From an uncultured Campylobacter sp. (lineage in GTDB: Bacteria; Campylobacterota; Campylobacteria; Campylobacterales; Campylobacteraceae): a DNA stretch of 64,000 nucleotides. Below, piece by piece: positions 20,264-28,431 of this stretch. The translations under genes were made by a program, and so were the position numbers. The notes under the pieces are model-generated. The model did not search any database. It worked only from the letters and a program-made list of their open reading frames with translations, and was not told where the DNA came from. The DNA is taken from assembly GCF_938015785.1 (NCBI RefSeq), contig NZ_CALLWC010000032.1, positions 1-64,000 on the forward strand. The letters are read 5' to 3'. Positions within the stretch are counted from its first letter, which is position 1; the number at the start of each line of letters is the position of its first letter.

Positions 20264-20947
20264 CTATTCTAAACTTAACCATTTGAAATCGGCGATTATC
20301 GAAAGCAAGAAAAATGCACCCCAAACGATGAAAACCGTCTTTTTGATGAGGGCTCTTTTCCTTTGAATCTCCGCCTTCGTGCCGTCTATGCTGATCCATT
20401 TCATATAAAGCCTATAAATTCCGATGCTAGCGTGAGTTACTACGAAAATCAATAAAACAAAATAAAATAGATGAAGCTGTCCGAATCGAGCGATAGCAAG
20501 ATCTGCAGTGATCTTCGGACCGAATACGATCATTAAAATATGAGCCGCCGCAAAGAAAAATAGGAAAAATCCCGTCCAAAACTGAAACCACCAAAGCGTC
20601 GTGTCGCAATGCTTCATCCGCATTTTGTGCGCTTTAAACGCCCTATAAGCGGCGTAATTAGCTGGAAATTTTCTCATCGCCAAAAATGCGTGAATCACGA
20701 AAATCACGAAAATTATAAAAGCGACGATGTTTGTAACGAAATAAATTCCCCCAGGTTCGGCGAAATGTACGACGCCCTCAAACGCGCCCTTACCGATCAA
20801 AATCGTGCCGGTAAATATCATATGACACAGCATAAAACAGGCCAAAATCAGCCCGCTGATGCTTTGCGCCACGTCTTGCAAAGCCATAATGCGGCTTTTT
20901 TTGCCGTCTATGGATCTGCCCGTAAAGCCTTCAATGCGACCTAGCAT
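20264..20947 (-). CDS. frdC: Fumarate reductase diheme cytochrome b subunit
   Basis: A 227-residue membrane anchor with five predicted helices. Candidate axial heme b ligands at the positions used in the Wolinella protein are H42 (LCHM), H86 (VIHAF), H136 (AAHIL) and H172 (VTHAS). It oxidises menaquinol and feeds the two hemes to FrdB. It is the first gene of frdCAB, with AAGGAGAACC before the ATG and a TATAAT box plus a 16-bp dyad in the 94-base gap after lgt. Confidence 0.95.
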   Translation of the reverse strand: MLGRIEGFTGRSIDGKKSRIMALQDVAQSISGLILACFMLCHMIFTGTILIGKGAFEGVVHFAEPGGIYFVTNIVAFIIFVIFVIHAFLAMRKFPANYAAYRAFKAHKMRMKHCDTTLWWFQFWTGFFLFFFAAAHILMIVFGPKITADLAIARFGQLHLFYFVLLIFVVTHASIGIYRLYMKWISIDGTKAEIQRKRALIKKTVFIVWGAFFLLSIIADFKWLSLE

Positions 20948-20968
20948 AGGTTCTCCTTAAAAAAGATG

Positions 20969-20974
20969 ATTATA
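20969..20974 (-). promoter_or_regulatory. Probable -10 box of the frdCAB promoter
   Basis: The minus strand reads GATTTATAATCATC, a perfect TATAAT, 22 bases upstream of the frdC start. No good -35 box is present at the usual distance; the dyad at 20994-21009 takes that place. Confidence 0.6.
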
Positions 20975-20993
20975 AATCCCCGCTAAACGAAAA

Positions 20994-21009
20994 TTTACAT
21001 TTTTGTAAA
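20994..21009. promoter_or_regulatory. Candidate Crp/Fnr-type operator TTTACA-N4-TGTAAA upstream of frdC
   Basis: A perfect 6-bp inverted repeat with a 4-base spacer, typical spacing for Crp/Fnr-family dimers. Its centre lies about 39-40 bases upstream of the start site implied by the TATAAT, the position of a class II activator site. The regulator is not known; a Crp/Fnr protein is encoded at 52614-53252. Confidence 0.45.
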
Positions 21010-21041
21010 GAGATTATATTACTTTTTAACTTTAGATTAAT

Positions 21042-21860
21042 TTAATTTCTGCAAATTAGTTTTTTCTTCAAAGACTGCTTTAAGAAAACTGCTATCAAAA
21101 ACATCACCAAAGATAAAATTTGCCCCATCGATAAATTTAAAAATATAAAGCCAAGCCCGTCGTCCGGCTGCCTAAAAAATTCTACGAAAAATCTAAACGC
21201 CGTATATAGCATCGCATACAGGCATATCAACTCGCCGTTAAATTTCTTAAATTTACGGTAGAAAAATAAAATCACGAAAATTACCAGCCCTTCCAAAACC
21301 GCTTCGTAAAGCTGGCTTGGGTGACGCAACGTGCCGCCCACCAAGATCCCCCATGGCTCGGTCGTTTCGCGCCCGAAAAGCTCCTGATTTAAAAAATTCC
21401 CCACGCGCCCGAAAAAATATCCAAGCGGCACGCTAAGTGCCACGAGATCGAGCAGCGCCCACATATCGGTTTTAAATTTTTTGCAAAACCAAACCGTCGC
21501 AATCACGAATCCGACGACCGCGCCGTGATAGCTCATACCGCGAATGCCCACGAACTCGCCGTTATGAAAGGGGTTGAAAATTTGCCACGGATGGCTGAAA
21601 TACCACGCCGCCTCGCCCGAATAGATCGCGATGTATCCCAGCCGCGCGCCCAAAATGACGCCAACCTCGACCCAGATAAAGTAGCGATCAAGCATCTTAT
21701 CGCTAAAGCCAAGGCCGTCTTTTTTTACAAAATACTTTGCCATAAATAGCGCCGTAAGTAGCGCCAAAACATACATAATGCCGTACCAGTGCACGTTTAT
21801 ACCAAACGCGCTGAATGCCACGGGATCAAAGTGAGCGTAAATTTCGTTCCAGTAATTCAA
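21042..21860 (-). CDS. lgt: Prolipoprotein diacylglyceryl transferase
   Basis: A 272-residue polytopic membrane protein carrying the Lgt signature [16 protein letters not shown], preceded by [11 protein letters not shown] and VPLGYFFGR. It transfers diacylglycerol from phosphatidylglycerol to the lipobox cysteine of prolipoproteins in the inner membrane. It is followed on the same strand by frdC after 94 bases, an order I recall from C. jejuni. Confidence 0.95.
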   Translation of the reverse strand: MNYWNEIYAHFDPVAFSAFGINVHWYGIMYVLALLTALFMAKYFVKKDGLGFSDKMLDRYFIWVEVGVILGARLGYIAIYSGEAAWYFSHPWQIFNPFHNGEFVGIRGMSYHGAVVGFVIATVWFCKKFKTDMWALLDLVALSVPLGYFFGRVGNFLNQELFGRETTEPWGILVGGTLRHPSQLYEAVLEGLVIFVILFFYRKFKKFNGELICLYAMLYTAFRFFVEFFRQPDDGLGFIFLNLSMGQILSLVMFLIAVFLKQSLKKKLICRN

Positions 21861-22467
21861 ATTTTTCCTTTGTTTTAAATTTTAAAATTTAACGGCGCGC
21901 ATCGGACGCTGCGTGACGCATGCTCGGCAAAAGACGCAAAGCGCGCAGGTGCAAGTGCAGAGGCCATGCTTCTGCGCCAGGTCGCACACGCAAAGCACGA
22001 AAGACGCGCTGTGCCGAGCGACGACATCGAACGATATACAGGGCGTCTCACGTAAAATTTCAAACGACGACGCCTTGTGCGGCATGCAAAGCTACGCACG
22101 GATTGCCGAAGCACACAGCACCGCGGCGCAGACGCACGCGCACGGTGTCTCGATACCGGTAGCACACGGCAAAGGTTGGATGATCGCATAACGCGACCAA
22201 AGCGCCGTGCCGTGCAGAATTCAAAACGACGCGCGCGATACGACAAGCACCGACGCACAAAACCGCAAGGCAGCCACTTTACATCCGCGCAGATAAAATT
22301 CACCTGCCTCGCTTAGCAGCTTGTCGAGCCCGCAGGAGCTGTACCGACTACAGCGCAAGAAATCCCGAAAGCAAGCTTTAGACCTATCTCTACATAGCGC
22401 TTTTCTGTGCCGAACGCGCAAAAATACCGAGCGCGCGTCCTAAATTATAAATTTTAAATTATAAATT
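21861..22467. other. Gene-free gap of about 600 bases, GC-rich and RAATTY-poor
   Basis: Several short overlapping frames exist on both strands (for example 21875-22303 minus, 22077-22316 plus), but none has a ribosome site or family. Composition differs from the other gaps: GCGC/GACGC/GCAC words dominate and RAATTY is scarce. It resembles the block at 26650-27490. Decayed coding sequence is one possibility. Confidence 0.45.
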
Positions 22468-23007
22468 TTAAATTCCAAGCCCCAGCGTCTCTTTAACCAC
22501 GCGGCAAAAATCCGCCAAAAACCATCCGAGCGCCTTGTAGTAGCTGCTTTTGGCGTTTATCTGCACGTGCGTAGCAAGCGCGGAAAAGCTAGGAATGATA
22601 AATTGCGCCAGATAAAGCGTCAAAATTTTATGCGATTTCGCGTCCGTGTTTTGCTTAAAGATCATGGCAAGCAGCGCTAACATATTGGCCGCGTGAGCGC
22701 TTTTAAGCTCTGCAAAAGGCTTTTTGAAGCGGCATTTTTCATAAAACAGCTCCACTTCGCTTTCGCTTATGAGCTTGAAAAAATCCATCTCAAACGCCCC
22801 TTTTAGCACCTCAAAATCGCGCCCGAGCGCCGCATAGTCCTCGCCCTGTACTTTCTGCCAAGGCTCGTGGCCGTTTTTGTTCTCGATATTTTTATTTACG
22901 ATGATCCAGTTTTTGCCCAAGCTGCGCAACTTCTGCTCATCTATCACGCCCTTGAAATTCGTCGCGAAGATTATGCAGATCACCGAATATAGCTCGCCTA
23001 ATTTCAT
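22468..23007 (-). CDS. Hypothetical protein, 179 aa
   Basis: A mostly helical soluble protein with no recognised motif; it includes GKNWIIVNKNIENKNGHEPW and the hydrophobic stretch HAANMLALLAMIFKQNTDAK. The frame has AAGGAAAAAG before its ATG and lies 20 bases after dinB on the same strand, so it is likely cotranscribed with dinB and ribB. Codon use matches the neighbours. No function can be proposed from sequence alone. Confidence 0.7.
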   Translation of the reverse strand: MKLGELYSVICIIFATNFKGVIDEQKLRSLGKNWIIVNKNIENKNGHEPWQKVQGEDYAALGRDFEVLKGAFEMDFFKLISESEVELFYEKCRFKKPFAELKSAHAANMLALLAMIFKQNTDAKSHKILTLYLAQFIIPSFSALATHVQINAKSSYYKALGWFLADFCRVVKETLGLGI

Positions 23008-23026
23008 CTTTTTCCTTTAAATTTAA

Positions 23027-24184
23027 TCAAATTTCGCTCGCCTTTTTCAGCTTTTCGATGCCGAATTTTTCCCAAATCCTGCTTAAAGATCGATCCAAGC
23101 TCTGCTGCTTCTTATCGATCTCGCCAAAGAGCAGCGAGCCGCCCGATCTGCCGCTAAAATTTGAAAGATTTAGCGCTACGTGGATTATCTGCGCGCCTTT
23201 TTTCACGTCGCAGAGCTCAAACAGCTCAAGCGCGGTCTCGCTCAGCAAATTTAAGCTAAACGCCCTATCCTGGCTGATCTGGTGCGAAAACTCCTCGCGC
23301 GATTTGTAGCGGATCTTTAGATCATACGTCGCAGGTTTTAGCCCCCTTGCGAGCACTTCGCCCGCTAAATGGCGCGCCAAAATTAAAATTTTACGCCGCA
23401 GCTCGTCCCGATCGGCGCACGGCGCGAAGCTGCGCCCAAAGCCGATACTTTTGCGCTCGCGCTTTGAGACGACCTCGCCCTCGTCCTCGCCGCTAAGGGC
23501 TGCGAAAATTTTCCTGCCGTTTGCGCCCATCTTTTCAAAAATTTCTCTGTGCCCTAGCGCGTCGCCGAAGCTTACGATGCCATATTTGCCGAGCGTTTTT
23601 TGCGCCGCTTTGCCGATGCCCGGGAATTTTGCCACAGGCACGGCGGACAGCTCGCGCGCGATTTGCGATTTTAGAATTTGTCGCACGCCGAAGGGCTTGG
23701 CAAGGCTCGTGGCGAGCTTTGCGATCAGTTTTGCTTCGCTAAGGCCTACGCTGCACGGAAGGCTAAAGCGGCGCATAATTTCGCTTTGCAAAAACGCCGC
23801 AAAGCTCAGTGCGTCCGCGTCGTATGCCGTGCCGCGTAAATTTAGAAAAAACTCGTCGATGCTAAATTTTTCGATCTCAGGCGTAAAGCTTAGCAAAAAC
23901 TCATAAATTTCGCGTGAAATTTTACAGTATTCGCCATGTCTGGCGCGCACCAAAATGAGCTGTGGGCACAGAGCAAGCGCCTGTTTTACGGGCTGAGCCG
24001 AGTGCACGCCGTCCGCTCTGGCCTCGTAGCTCGCGCTTAAAATCACGCTGCCAAGCTCGCTCTTGCCGCCGAAAATCTCCTCGTCGCCGCCTCCGACGAC
24101 TGCGATCTTTTTGCCCGCAAGCGCGGGATCGGCAAGTCTCGCTACAGAGACAAAGAAGCTGTCCAAATCGATATGGGCTATCAA
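23027..24184 (-). CDS. dinB: Y-family DNA polymerase (DinB / Pol IV-like)
   Basis: A 385-residue translesion polymerase. Palm-domain catalytic motifs are HIDLDSFFVSVA near the N-terminus and FSIDEFFL (Asp-Glu pair) near residue 105. The helix-hairpin-helix segment is PVAKFPGIGKAAQKTLGKYG. RKSIGFGRSFAP starts the little-finger domain. It copies damaged DNA with low fidelity. FF in place of the usual AY/YL after SIDE is a small departure. Its ATG overlaps the ribB stop by four bases. Confidence 0.9.
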   Translation of the reverse strand: MIAHIDLDSFFVSVARLADPALAGKKIAVVGGGDEEIFGGKSELGSVILSASYEARADGVHSAQPVKQALALCPQLILVRARHGEYCKISREIYEFLLSFTPEIEKFSIDEFFLNLRGTAYDADALSFAAFLQSEIMRRFSLPCSVGLSEAKLIAKLATSLAKPFGVRQILKSQIARELSAVPVAKFPGIGKAAQKTLGKYGIVSFGDALGHREIFEKMGANGRKIFAALSGEDEGEVVSKRERKSIGFGRSFAPCADRDELRRKILILARHLAGEVLARGLKPATYDLKIRYKSREEFSHQISQDRAFSLNLLSETALELFELCDVKKGAQIIHVALNLSNFSGRSGGSLLFGEIDKKQQSLDRSLSRIWEKFGIEKLKKASEI

Positions 24185-25182
24185 ACTATGTCGATCCCAA
24201 AACCGCTAAGCCCCGCGTAGTCTTTCGGCTCGCTCTTGCTTAAAATTTTGATTTTTCTCACGCCCAGATGCGCTAAAATTTGCGCTCCGATGCCAAAGCT
24301 CTTAAAATCGGCGCGATTTTGCGCGGATTTTAGCATCAAAAGCACGCCGCCCTCTTTGCGCAAAACGTCCAGATCGCGCATGAAATCGTTAAATTTCGTA
24401 TCACTTAAAAATTCCAGATCGCTTGAAATTTTATGAAATTTCACGTTCGTCTGCGCGCTCTTTTCTGGCTCGCCGAAAATATAGGCGCGGTGCTCGTTGC
24501 CCTCGTGATCGCTCACGTCGTAAAATTTCGCCGCTTCGCCGCACAGCGCGCCGTCACGCAGCTCGCTAAATTTAACGAGAGTTTCGTGCTTTAGGCGGTA
24601 CTGCACGATCTGCGCGACCGAGATCATATTGATGTCGTGCTGCGCGCAGAATTTTTCCAGATCGTCCCTGCGCGCCATATCGCCGTCGTCTTTGACGATC
24701 TCGCAGATCACGGCGCTTTGCGAAAGCCCAGCCAAGCGGCACAGATCCGTAGAGCCCTCGGTGTGGCCCGTGCGGGCGAGCACGCCGCCGCTTTTGGCGA
24801 TTAGCGGGAAAATATGCCCCGGGCGGACGAAATCATCGGCGCGAGCGCCCACGCGCGACATCAGCTCGATCGTCATATTGCGCTCATACGCGCTTACGCC
24901 CGTCTTGGCGCCCTTCGCGTCGATCGTGACGGTAAATGCGGTCTCGTGGCTGGAGGTGTTTTTATCGACCATCAAATTTAGATCTAGCTGCTGCGCGATC
25001 TGCGGGCTAAGCGCCACGCACAACACTCCGCGAGCGTGCGTGATCGCAAAATTTACCTTCTGTGCGCTGCTAAAGGTGCTCGCAAACACCAAATCGCCTT
25101 CGTTCTCGCGATCGACGTCATCGACCATAACGAGCATTTTGCCGTTTTTCAGATCCTCGATCGCTTGCTCTACGCTAACCAT
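24181..25182 (-). CDS. ribB: 3,4-dihydroxy-2-butanone 4-phosphate synthase with a degenerate GTP cyclohydrolase II-like tail
   Basis: 333 residues. The N-terminal ~200 are RibB: VDDVDRENEGDLVFA (metal/acid loop), THARGVLCVAL and RPGHIFPLIAKSGGVLARTG with TEGSTDLCRLAG. It makes the four-carbon unit of riboflavin from ribulose 5-phosphate. The C-terminal ~130 residues align in position with GTP cyclohydrolase II, but the zinc-cysteine motif is absent: where RibA has SECLTGD...RCDCG, this protein reads KISSDLEFLSDTKFNDF. So only the DHBP synthase half should work and a true ribA must lie elsewhere. First gene of the ribB-dinB-hypothetical unit. Confidence 0.9.
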   Translation of the reverse strand: MVSVEQAIEDLKNGKMLVMVDDVDRENEGDLVFASTFSSAQKVNFAITHARGVLCVALSPQIAQQLDLNLMVDKNTSSHETAFTVTIDAKGAKTGVSAYERNMTIELMSRVGARADDFVRPGHIFPLIAKSGGVLARTGHTEGSTDLCRLAGLSQSAVICEIVKDDGDMARRDDLEKFCAQHDINMISVAQIVQYRLKHETLVKFSELRDGALCGEAAKFYDVSDHEGNEHRAYIFGEPEKSAQTNVKFHKISSDLEFLSDTKFNDFMRDLDVLRKEGGVLLMLKSAQNRADFKSFGIGAQILAHLGVRKIKILSKSEPKDYAGLSGFGIDIV

Positions 25183-25198
25183 TATCTCTCCTTTAAAT

Positions 25199-26035
25199 TT
25201 ACGATATTATCTTGCCGTTTTTATTCACGATCGTTTCGCGACCGTCTAGTATGATTTTGACGTAGTCGTCGCTTAAAACTTTCACGAGTTCTATCTCGTC
25301 GTAAAATATCGGTTTTAAAATTTCATTTTCATCTTTATCTAAAAGCCCCCATTTATCGCCTTTTTTGACTTTAATGTATCCTTCGCAATATTTGATTTCG
25401 TCATAATATCCGCACAAAGTATTGTCAAAATCCCAAGCAAGCTCGTATATACAAGAAACTACCTCTGTGCCCGTTTTATCGATAAAGCCCCATTTGCCGT
25501 CCTTTTCAATCTTTGCTAAGCCTTCGCAAAAACTCCCGGCCCGATCATATATGCAAGGAATAACTTCTTTGCCCGTTTCATCGATATATCCCCAATAACC
25601 GTTCTTTTTAACGTCCGCCAAGCCTTCGCGAAAAACGCCAACGTCATCATATATACAAGGAACGATCTCTTTGCCGGTTTTATCGATAAAACCCCAATAG
25701 CCGCTTTTTTGAACTTCCGCCAGTCCTTCCTCAAAATTATAAGCATCATCATATATACAAGAAATCACCTCTTTACCCATTTTATCGATCAAGCCGAATT
25801 TATCGTTCTTATTAACCCATGCTAAGCCCTCGCAAAACTCCTCGGCCCGATCATATATGCAAGGAATAACTTCTTTGCCCGTTTTATCGACGAAGCCGAA
25901 TTTATCGTTCTTTCTAACGCATGCTAGGCCTTCGCTAAAATACGAAATGTCATCATAGATGCAAGAAGCTATCTCCTTTCCCGTTTTATCGATAAAGCCC
26001 CATTTATCGTTCTTTTTAACCCATGCCGATACCAT
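25199..26035 (-). CDS. WG-repeat protein
   Basis: 278 residues built of six tandem copies of a 34-residue (102-base) unit, W/F-G-F-I-D-K-T-G-K-E-x3-CIYD-x6-EGLA-x2-K-x2. The units start at about residues 12, 46, 80, 114, 148 and 182, the sixth with a 13-residue insertion, and a diverged seventh follows. Each of the first six repeats has Cys in CIYD. There is no signal peptide, so it is cytoplasmic as annotated. WG (KWG) repeats form beta structures used in protein binding. The ATG is preceded by GGAAG and lies 15 bases after the HIT gene. Confidence 0.8.
   Translation of the reverse strand: MVSAWVKKNDKWGFIDKTGKEIASCIYDDISYFSEGLACVRKNDKFGFVDKTGKEVIPCIYDRAEEFCEGLAWVNKNDKFGLIDKMGKEVISCIYDDAYNFEEGLAEVQKSGYWGFIDKTGKEIVPCIYDDVGVFREGLADVKKNGYWGYIDETGKEVIPCIYDRAGSFCEGLAKIEKDGKWGFIDKTGTEVVSCIYELAWDFDNTLCGYYDEIKYCEGYIKVKKGDKWGLLDKDENEILKPIFYDEIELVKVLSDDYVKIILDGRETIVNKNGKIIS
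25388..26002. repeat. Tandem 102-bp repeats of the WG protein gene
   Basis: Six direct copies, five of 102 bases and one of 141, still very similar at the DNA level around the TTGCCCGTTTTATCGAT and CATATATACAAG stretches. Such arrays can change copy number by slippage or recombination. Confidence 0.75.
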
Positions 26036-26050
26036 CTCGATCTTCCGAAT

Positions 26051-26539
26051 TTAAATTTTAATCTCCGCGTAAGCCGCCTTTAGCTTCTCAAAAAGCGGGG
26101 CGAATGAAACGCCGTTTACGCGGACGTTTGCTATCGTCGTGATGAAATTCGTATCGCGCTGCCACCGCGGCACGAGATGATAGTGCACGTGCTCGGCTAT
26201 GCCCGCACCCGCGGCGGCGCCGAGGTTCATGCCGATATTTACGCCGTTTGCGCCCAGAGTGCGCTTTAAAATCCCCACTCCGGCGCGCACGTAGCGGCTC
26301 ATCTCCGCCCACGCATCATCGCTAAGAGACTCGATATTATCGACATGCTCGTAGGGTATGACCATAAACGCGCCCGGGCTGTAGGGGTAGAGGTTCATCA
26401 CCCCAAAGCAGTGCCGCGCGCGAAAAAGCACGCCGTTGCGATCGTCGAACGCCGCATCCGCCGCCGCGTCGCAGAAGGGACAGCCGCTTCTTTTTTCGGT
26501 AAAATACTCGCTTCGCCAAGGGGCGCAAAGATAGTCCAT
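26051..26539 (-). CDS. HIT (histidine triad) family hydrolase
   Basis: 162 residues from the ATG at 26537-26539, which has GGAAAGGAAAAGAG in front; an in-frame TTG eight codons upstream is less likely. The histidine triad is HVHYHLVPRW near residue 115, with the usual N-terminal zinc pair SGCPFC. The family cleaves nucleotide phosphoramidates or dinucleoside polyphosphates (Fhit/HINT/Ap4A hydrolase type). The exact substrate is not predictable. It is upstream of the WG gene on the same strand. Confidence 0.9.
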   Translation of the reverse strand: MDYLCAPWRSEYFTEKRSGCPFCDAAADAAFDDRNGVLFRARHCFGVMNLYPYSPGAFMVIPYEHVDNIESLSDDAWAEMSRYVRAGVGILKRTLGANGVNIGMNLGAAAGAGIAEHVHYHLVPRWQRDTNFITTIANVRVNGVSFAPLFEKLKAAYAEIKI

Positions 26540-27628
26540 CTCTTTTCCTTTCCGAAATTCCAAAATTCTATGGAATTTTAAAATTTGCGTTTCGCAAAAT
26601 TCTATGAAATTTGGAATTTAAAACTTCTAAATTTCATAGAATTTTAAATTTACGCGACCCGCACTGCTCGCACGACGCGGAGTTATGCGCGCGACAGGGC
26701 GCGACATGCTTTGCAATCGCGGGGCGCTTCGGCGCAATACGCACTCTGCGGATCGAAGCCCGCGGCGGGCATTGGTGCGCATTTGACGGACACTCATCGC
26801 GCGGCAAACATAGCGTCTAATCCGCTCCACAGCCGTTCGCACAGCGTGCGATAACAAGCTCGCGATGCCAAAGCGCACGTACGCCTACACGACTGCGATA
26901 TCGAATCTACACGGTCGTTTGCGCGGCGCATTATAACAAAACTTTGACGCACTCGCAGGCACGGTACGCGGTGCCAAACCTGCGCCGCAATCACCGTCGC
27001 GACACGCGGTAAAATTTAACGCGGCGCGATCACGGCATAGCTACGGCTCAATCGCGGCGTATCGCAGGATATCGCAACCCTAGCCCCTACGCCGTCTGCT
27101 TTTGTAGTAGCCCGCTTTGCGCAGTTATCGTACGCGCAGCTCCTCTGGGCGGCTTAGGTCGCGAGCTGCGATTAAATTTACGGCGCCGTACAATCGCCAA
27201 AACTGAGCTTGGGTAGTACGCTAGGTATGCAAGGCGCTACGATAGACGCGCAATTCTCGGCGCTCAATGCTACAAGCGCAACCCCACGCGTGAAGCTTCG
27301 CAAACGTAAAGCTAAATTTAAACCCGCGCTTTTGCACCAGCTCGTGATGCGACGGAAAGTTATACAAACGAAAGGCGTAAATTTAAACCTCGCTCCGCAG
27401 CCGCTCGCGCAGCGCGTGATAATAAACTCACGACGCCAAAGCACAGCGTGAACGCTTACGCAGCGCGCGATATTAGATCGCGTCGCAACCGCTAAATTTA
27501 AAGAAATGCTAAATTTTAAAGTCAGCCGAATTTTACGAATTTTAAAATTTACCGCCTTAAAATTTCGCTCTCTTTGCTAAATTTAACTTCTCGTTCCGAT
27601 CTGATCTTGCGCGATCAAACAAGCGGGT
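26540..27628. other. Gene-free gap of about 1.09 kb with a diverged duplicated block
   Basis: No believable gene is present. The segment 26824-26910 recurs in diverged form at 27392-27482 (see the repeat entry). Otherwise it is GC-rich in the same style as 21861-22467, with a few AAATTT words toward the trpC end. Long antisense frames here lack ribosome sites. Confidence 0.45.
26824..27482. repeat. Two diverged ~90-base direct repeat copies at 26824-26910 and 27392-27482
   Basis: Both begin GCTCC(A/G)CAGCCG(T/C)TCGC and continue in register for about 90 bases at roughly three-quarters identity by eye. On the minus strand the same frame gives ALWHRELVIARCANGCGA in one copy and VLWRREFIITRCASGCGA in the other, so the similarity is kept at the peptide level. 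They may be remnants of a duplicated small gene. Confidence 0.5.
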
Positions 27629-28429
27629 TTAAATTTCGCCACCCGCGCCGAGCTTTATCTCGCGCAGTGCCGTGCCGACGTCATTTTGGCGCATAAAATG
27701 CTCGCCGATCAAAAACGCATCGACGCCCGCTTCGTGCAAGCTTAAAAGCTGCTCGTGCGAGTGTAGGCCGCTTTCGGCGACGATGATCTTACCGTTTGGA
27801 ATCAGCGGGATTAGCCGCTCGCTCAGGCTCGTATCGACCTCGAAAGTCTCTAAATTTCGATGGTTGATGCCGATAATATCAGCGCCTGCGAAGACCGCCT
27901 TTTTCAGATCGTCCTTATCGTGGATCTCGCACAGCGCCTCAAGTCCCAGCCTGCGGGCAAACTCGAGCAGCTCTTTTAGCTGTTTGCCTTCCAGAGCTTT
28001 GGCGATCAGCAGGATAAAATCCGCGCCGTAAACCAGCGCCTCGAGAACCTGATAGCGATCGACGATGAAATCCTTGCGCAAAATGGGTATGCGGGTATAG
28101 CGGCGGATCTGCGGGATGAACTCGATGTCGCCTCTGAAATAATGCGGCTCGGTTAGCACCGAAAAGGCGCTTGCGCCTGCATTTTCGTACTCCACGGCAA
28201 GGCTTAGCGGCTCAAAATCCTCGCGGATGATCCCCTTGCTCGGGCTTGCCTTTTTGATCTCGGCGATGATGCGAAGCGGGTTCTTCTCGTCGCTTCTAAG
28301 CGCGCTTATGACGTCACGCGGCTCATAGGGATTGGCGCTTAGCGAGCGGCCGAGCAGATCCTCGGGCAGCTTTTCTTTGCGAAGCGCGAGATCCTCGCGA
28401 ATGCGTTTTAAAATTTCGTCTAAAATCAT
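27629..28429 (-). CDS. trpC: Indole-3-glycerol phosphate synthase
   Basis: A 266-residue TIM-barrel enzyme of tryptophan synthesis that closes the ring of carboxyphenylamino-deoxyribulose phosphate. Motifs are [18 protein letters not shown] (catalytic lysines, phosphate site), [39 protein letters not shown] and VAESGLHS. It is a stand-alone trpC without a trpF fusion. It follows the TPR gene by two bases on the same strand and is not next to other trp genes here. Confidence 0.96.
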   Translation of the reverse strand: MILDEILKRIREDLALRKEKLPEDLLGRSLSANPYEPRDVISALRSDEKNPLRIIAEIKKASPSKGIIREDFEPLSLAVEYENAGASAFSVLTEPHYFRGDIEFIPQIRRYTRIPILRKDFIVDRYQVLEALVYGADFILLIAKALEGKQLKELLEFARRLGLEALCEIHDKDDLKKAVFAGADIIGINHRNLETFEVDTSLSERLIPLIPNGKIIVAESGLHSHEQLLSLHEAGVDAFLIGEHFMRQNDVGTALREIKLGAGGEI

Positions 28430-28431
28430 CG

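Noticed and set aside
21875..22421. Cluster of overlapping frames of 66-142 codons after lgt
   Set aside because: Arg/Cys-rich translations on both strands typical of GC-rich non-coding DNA; no starts with ribosome sites.
25388..26002. Regular 102-base repeats that could look like a CRISPR-type array
   Set aside because: Repeats are contiguous, coding, and in frame with WG units; no spacers and no cas genes.
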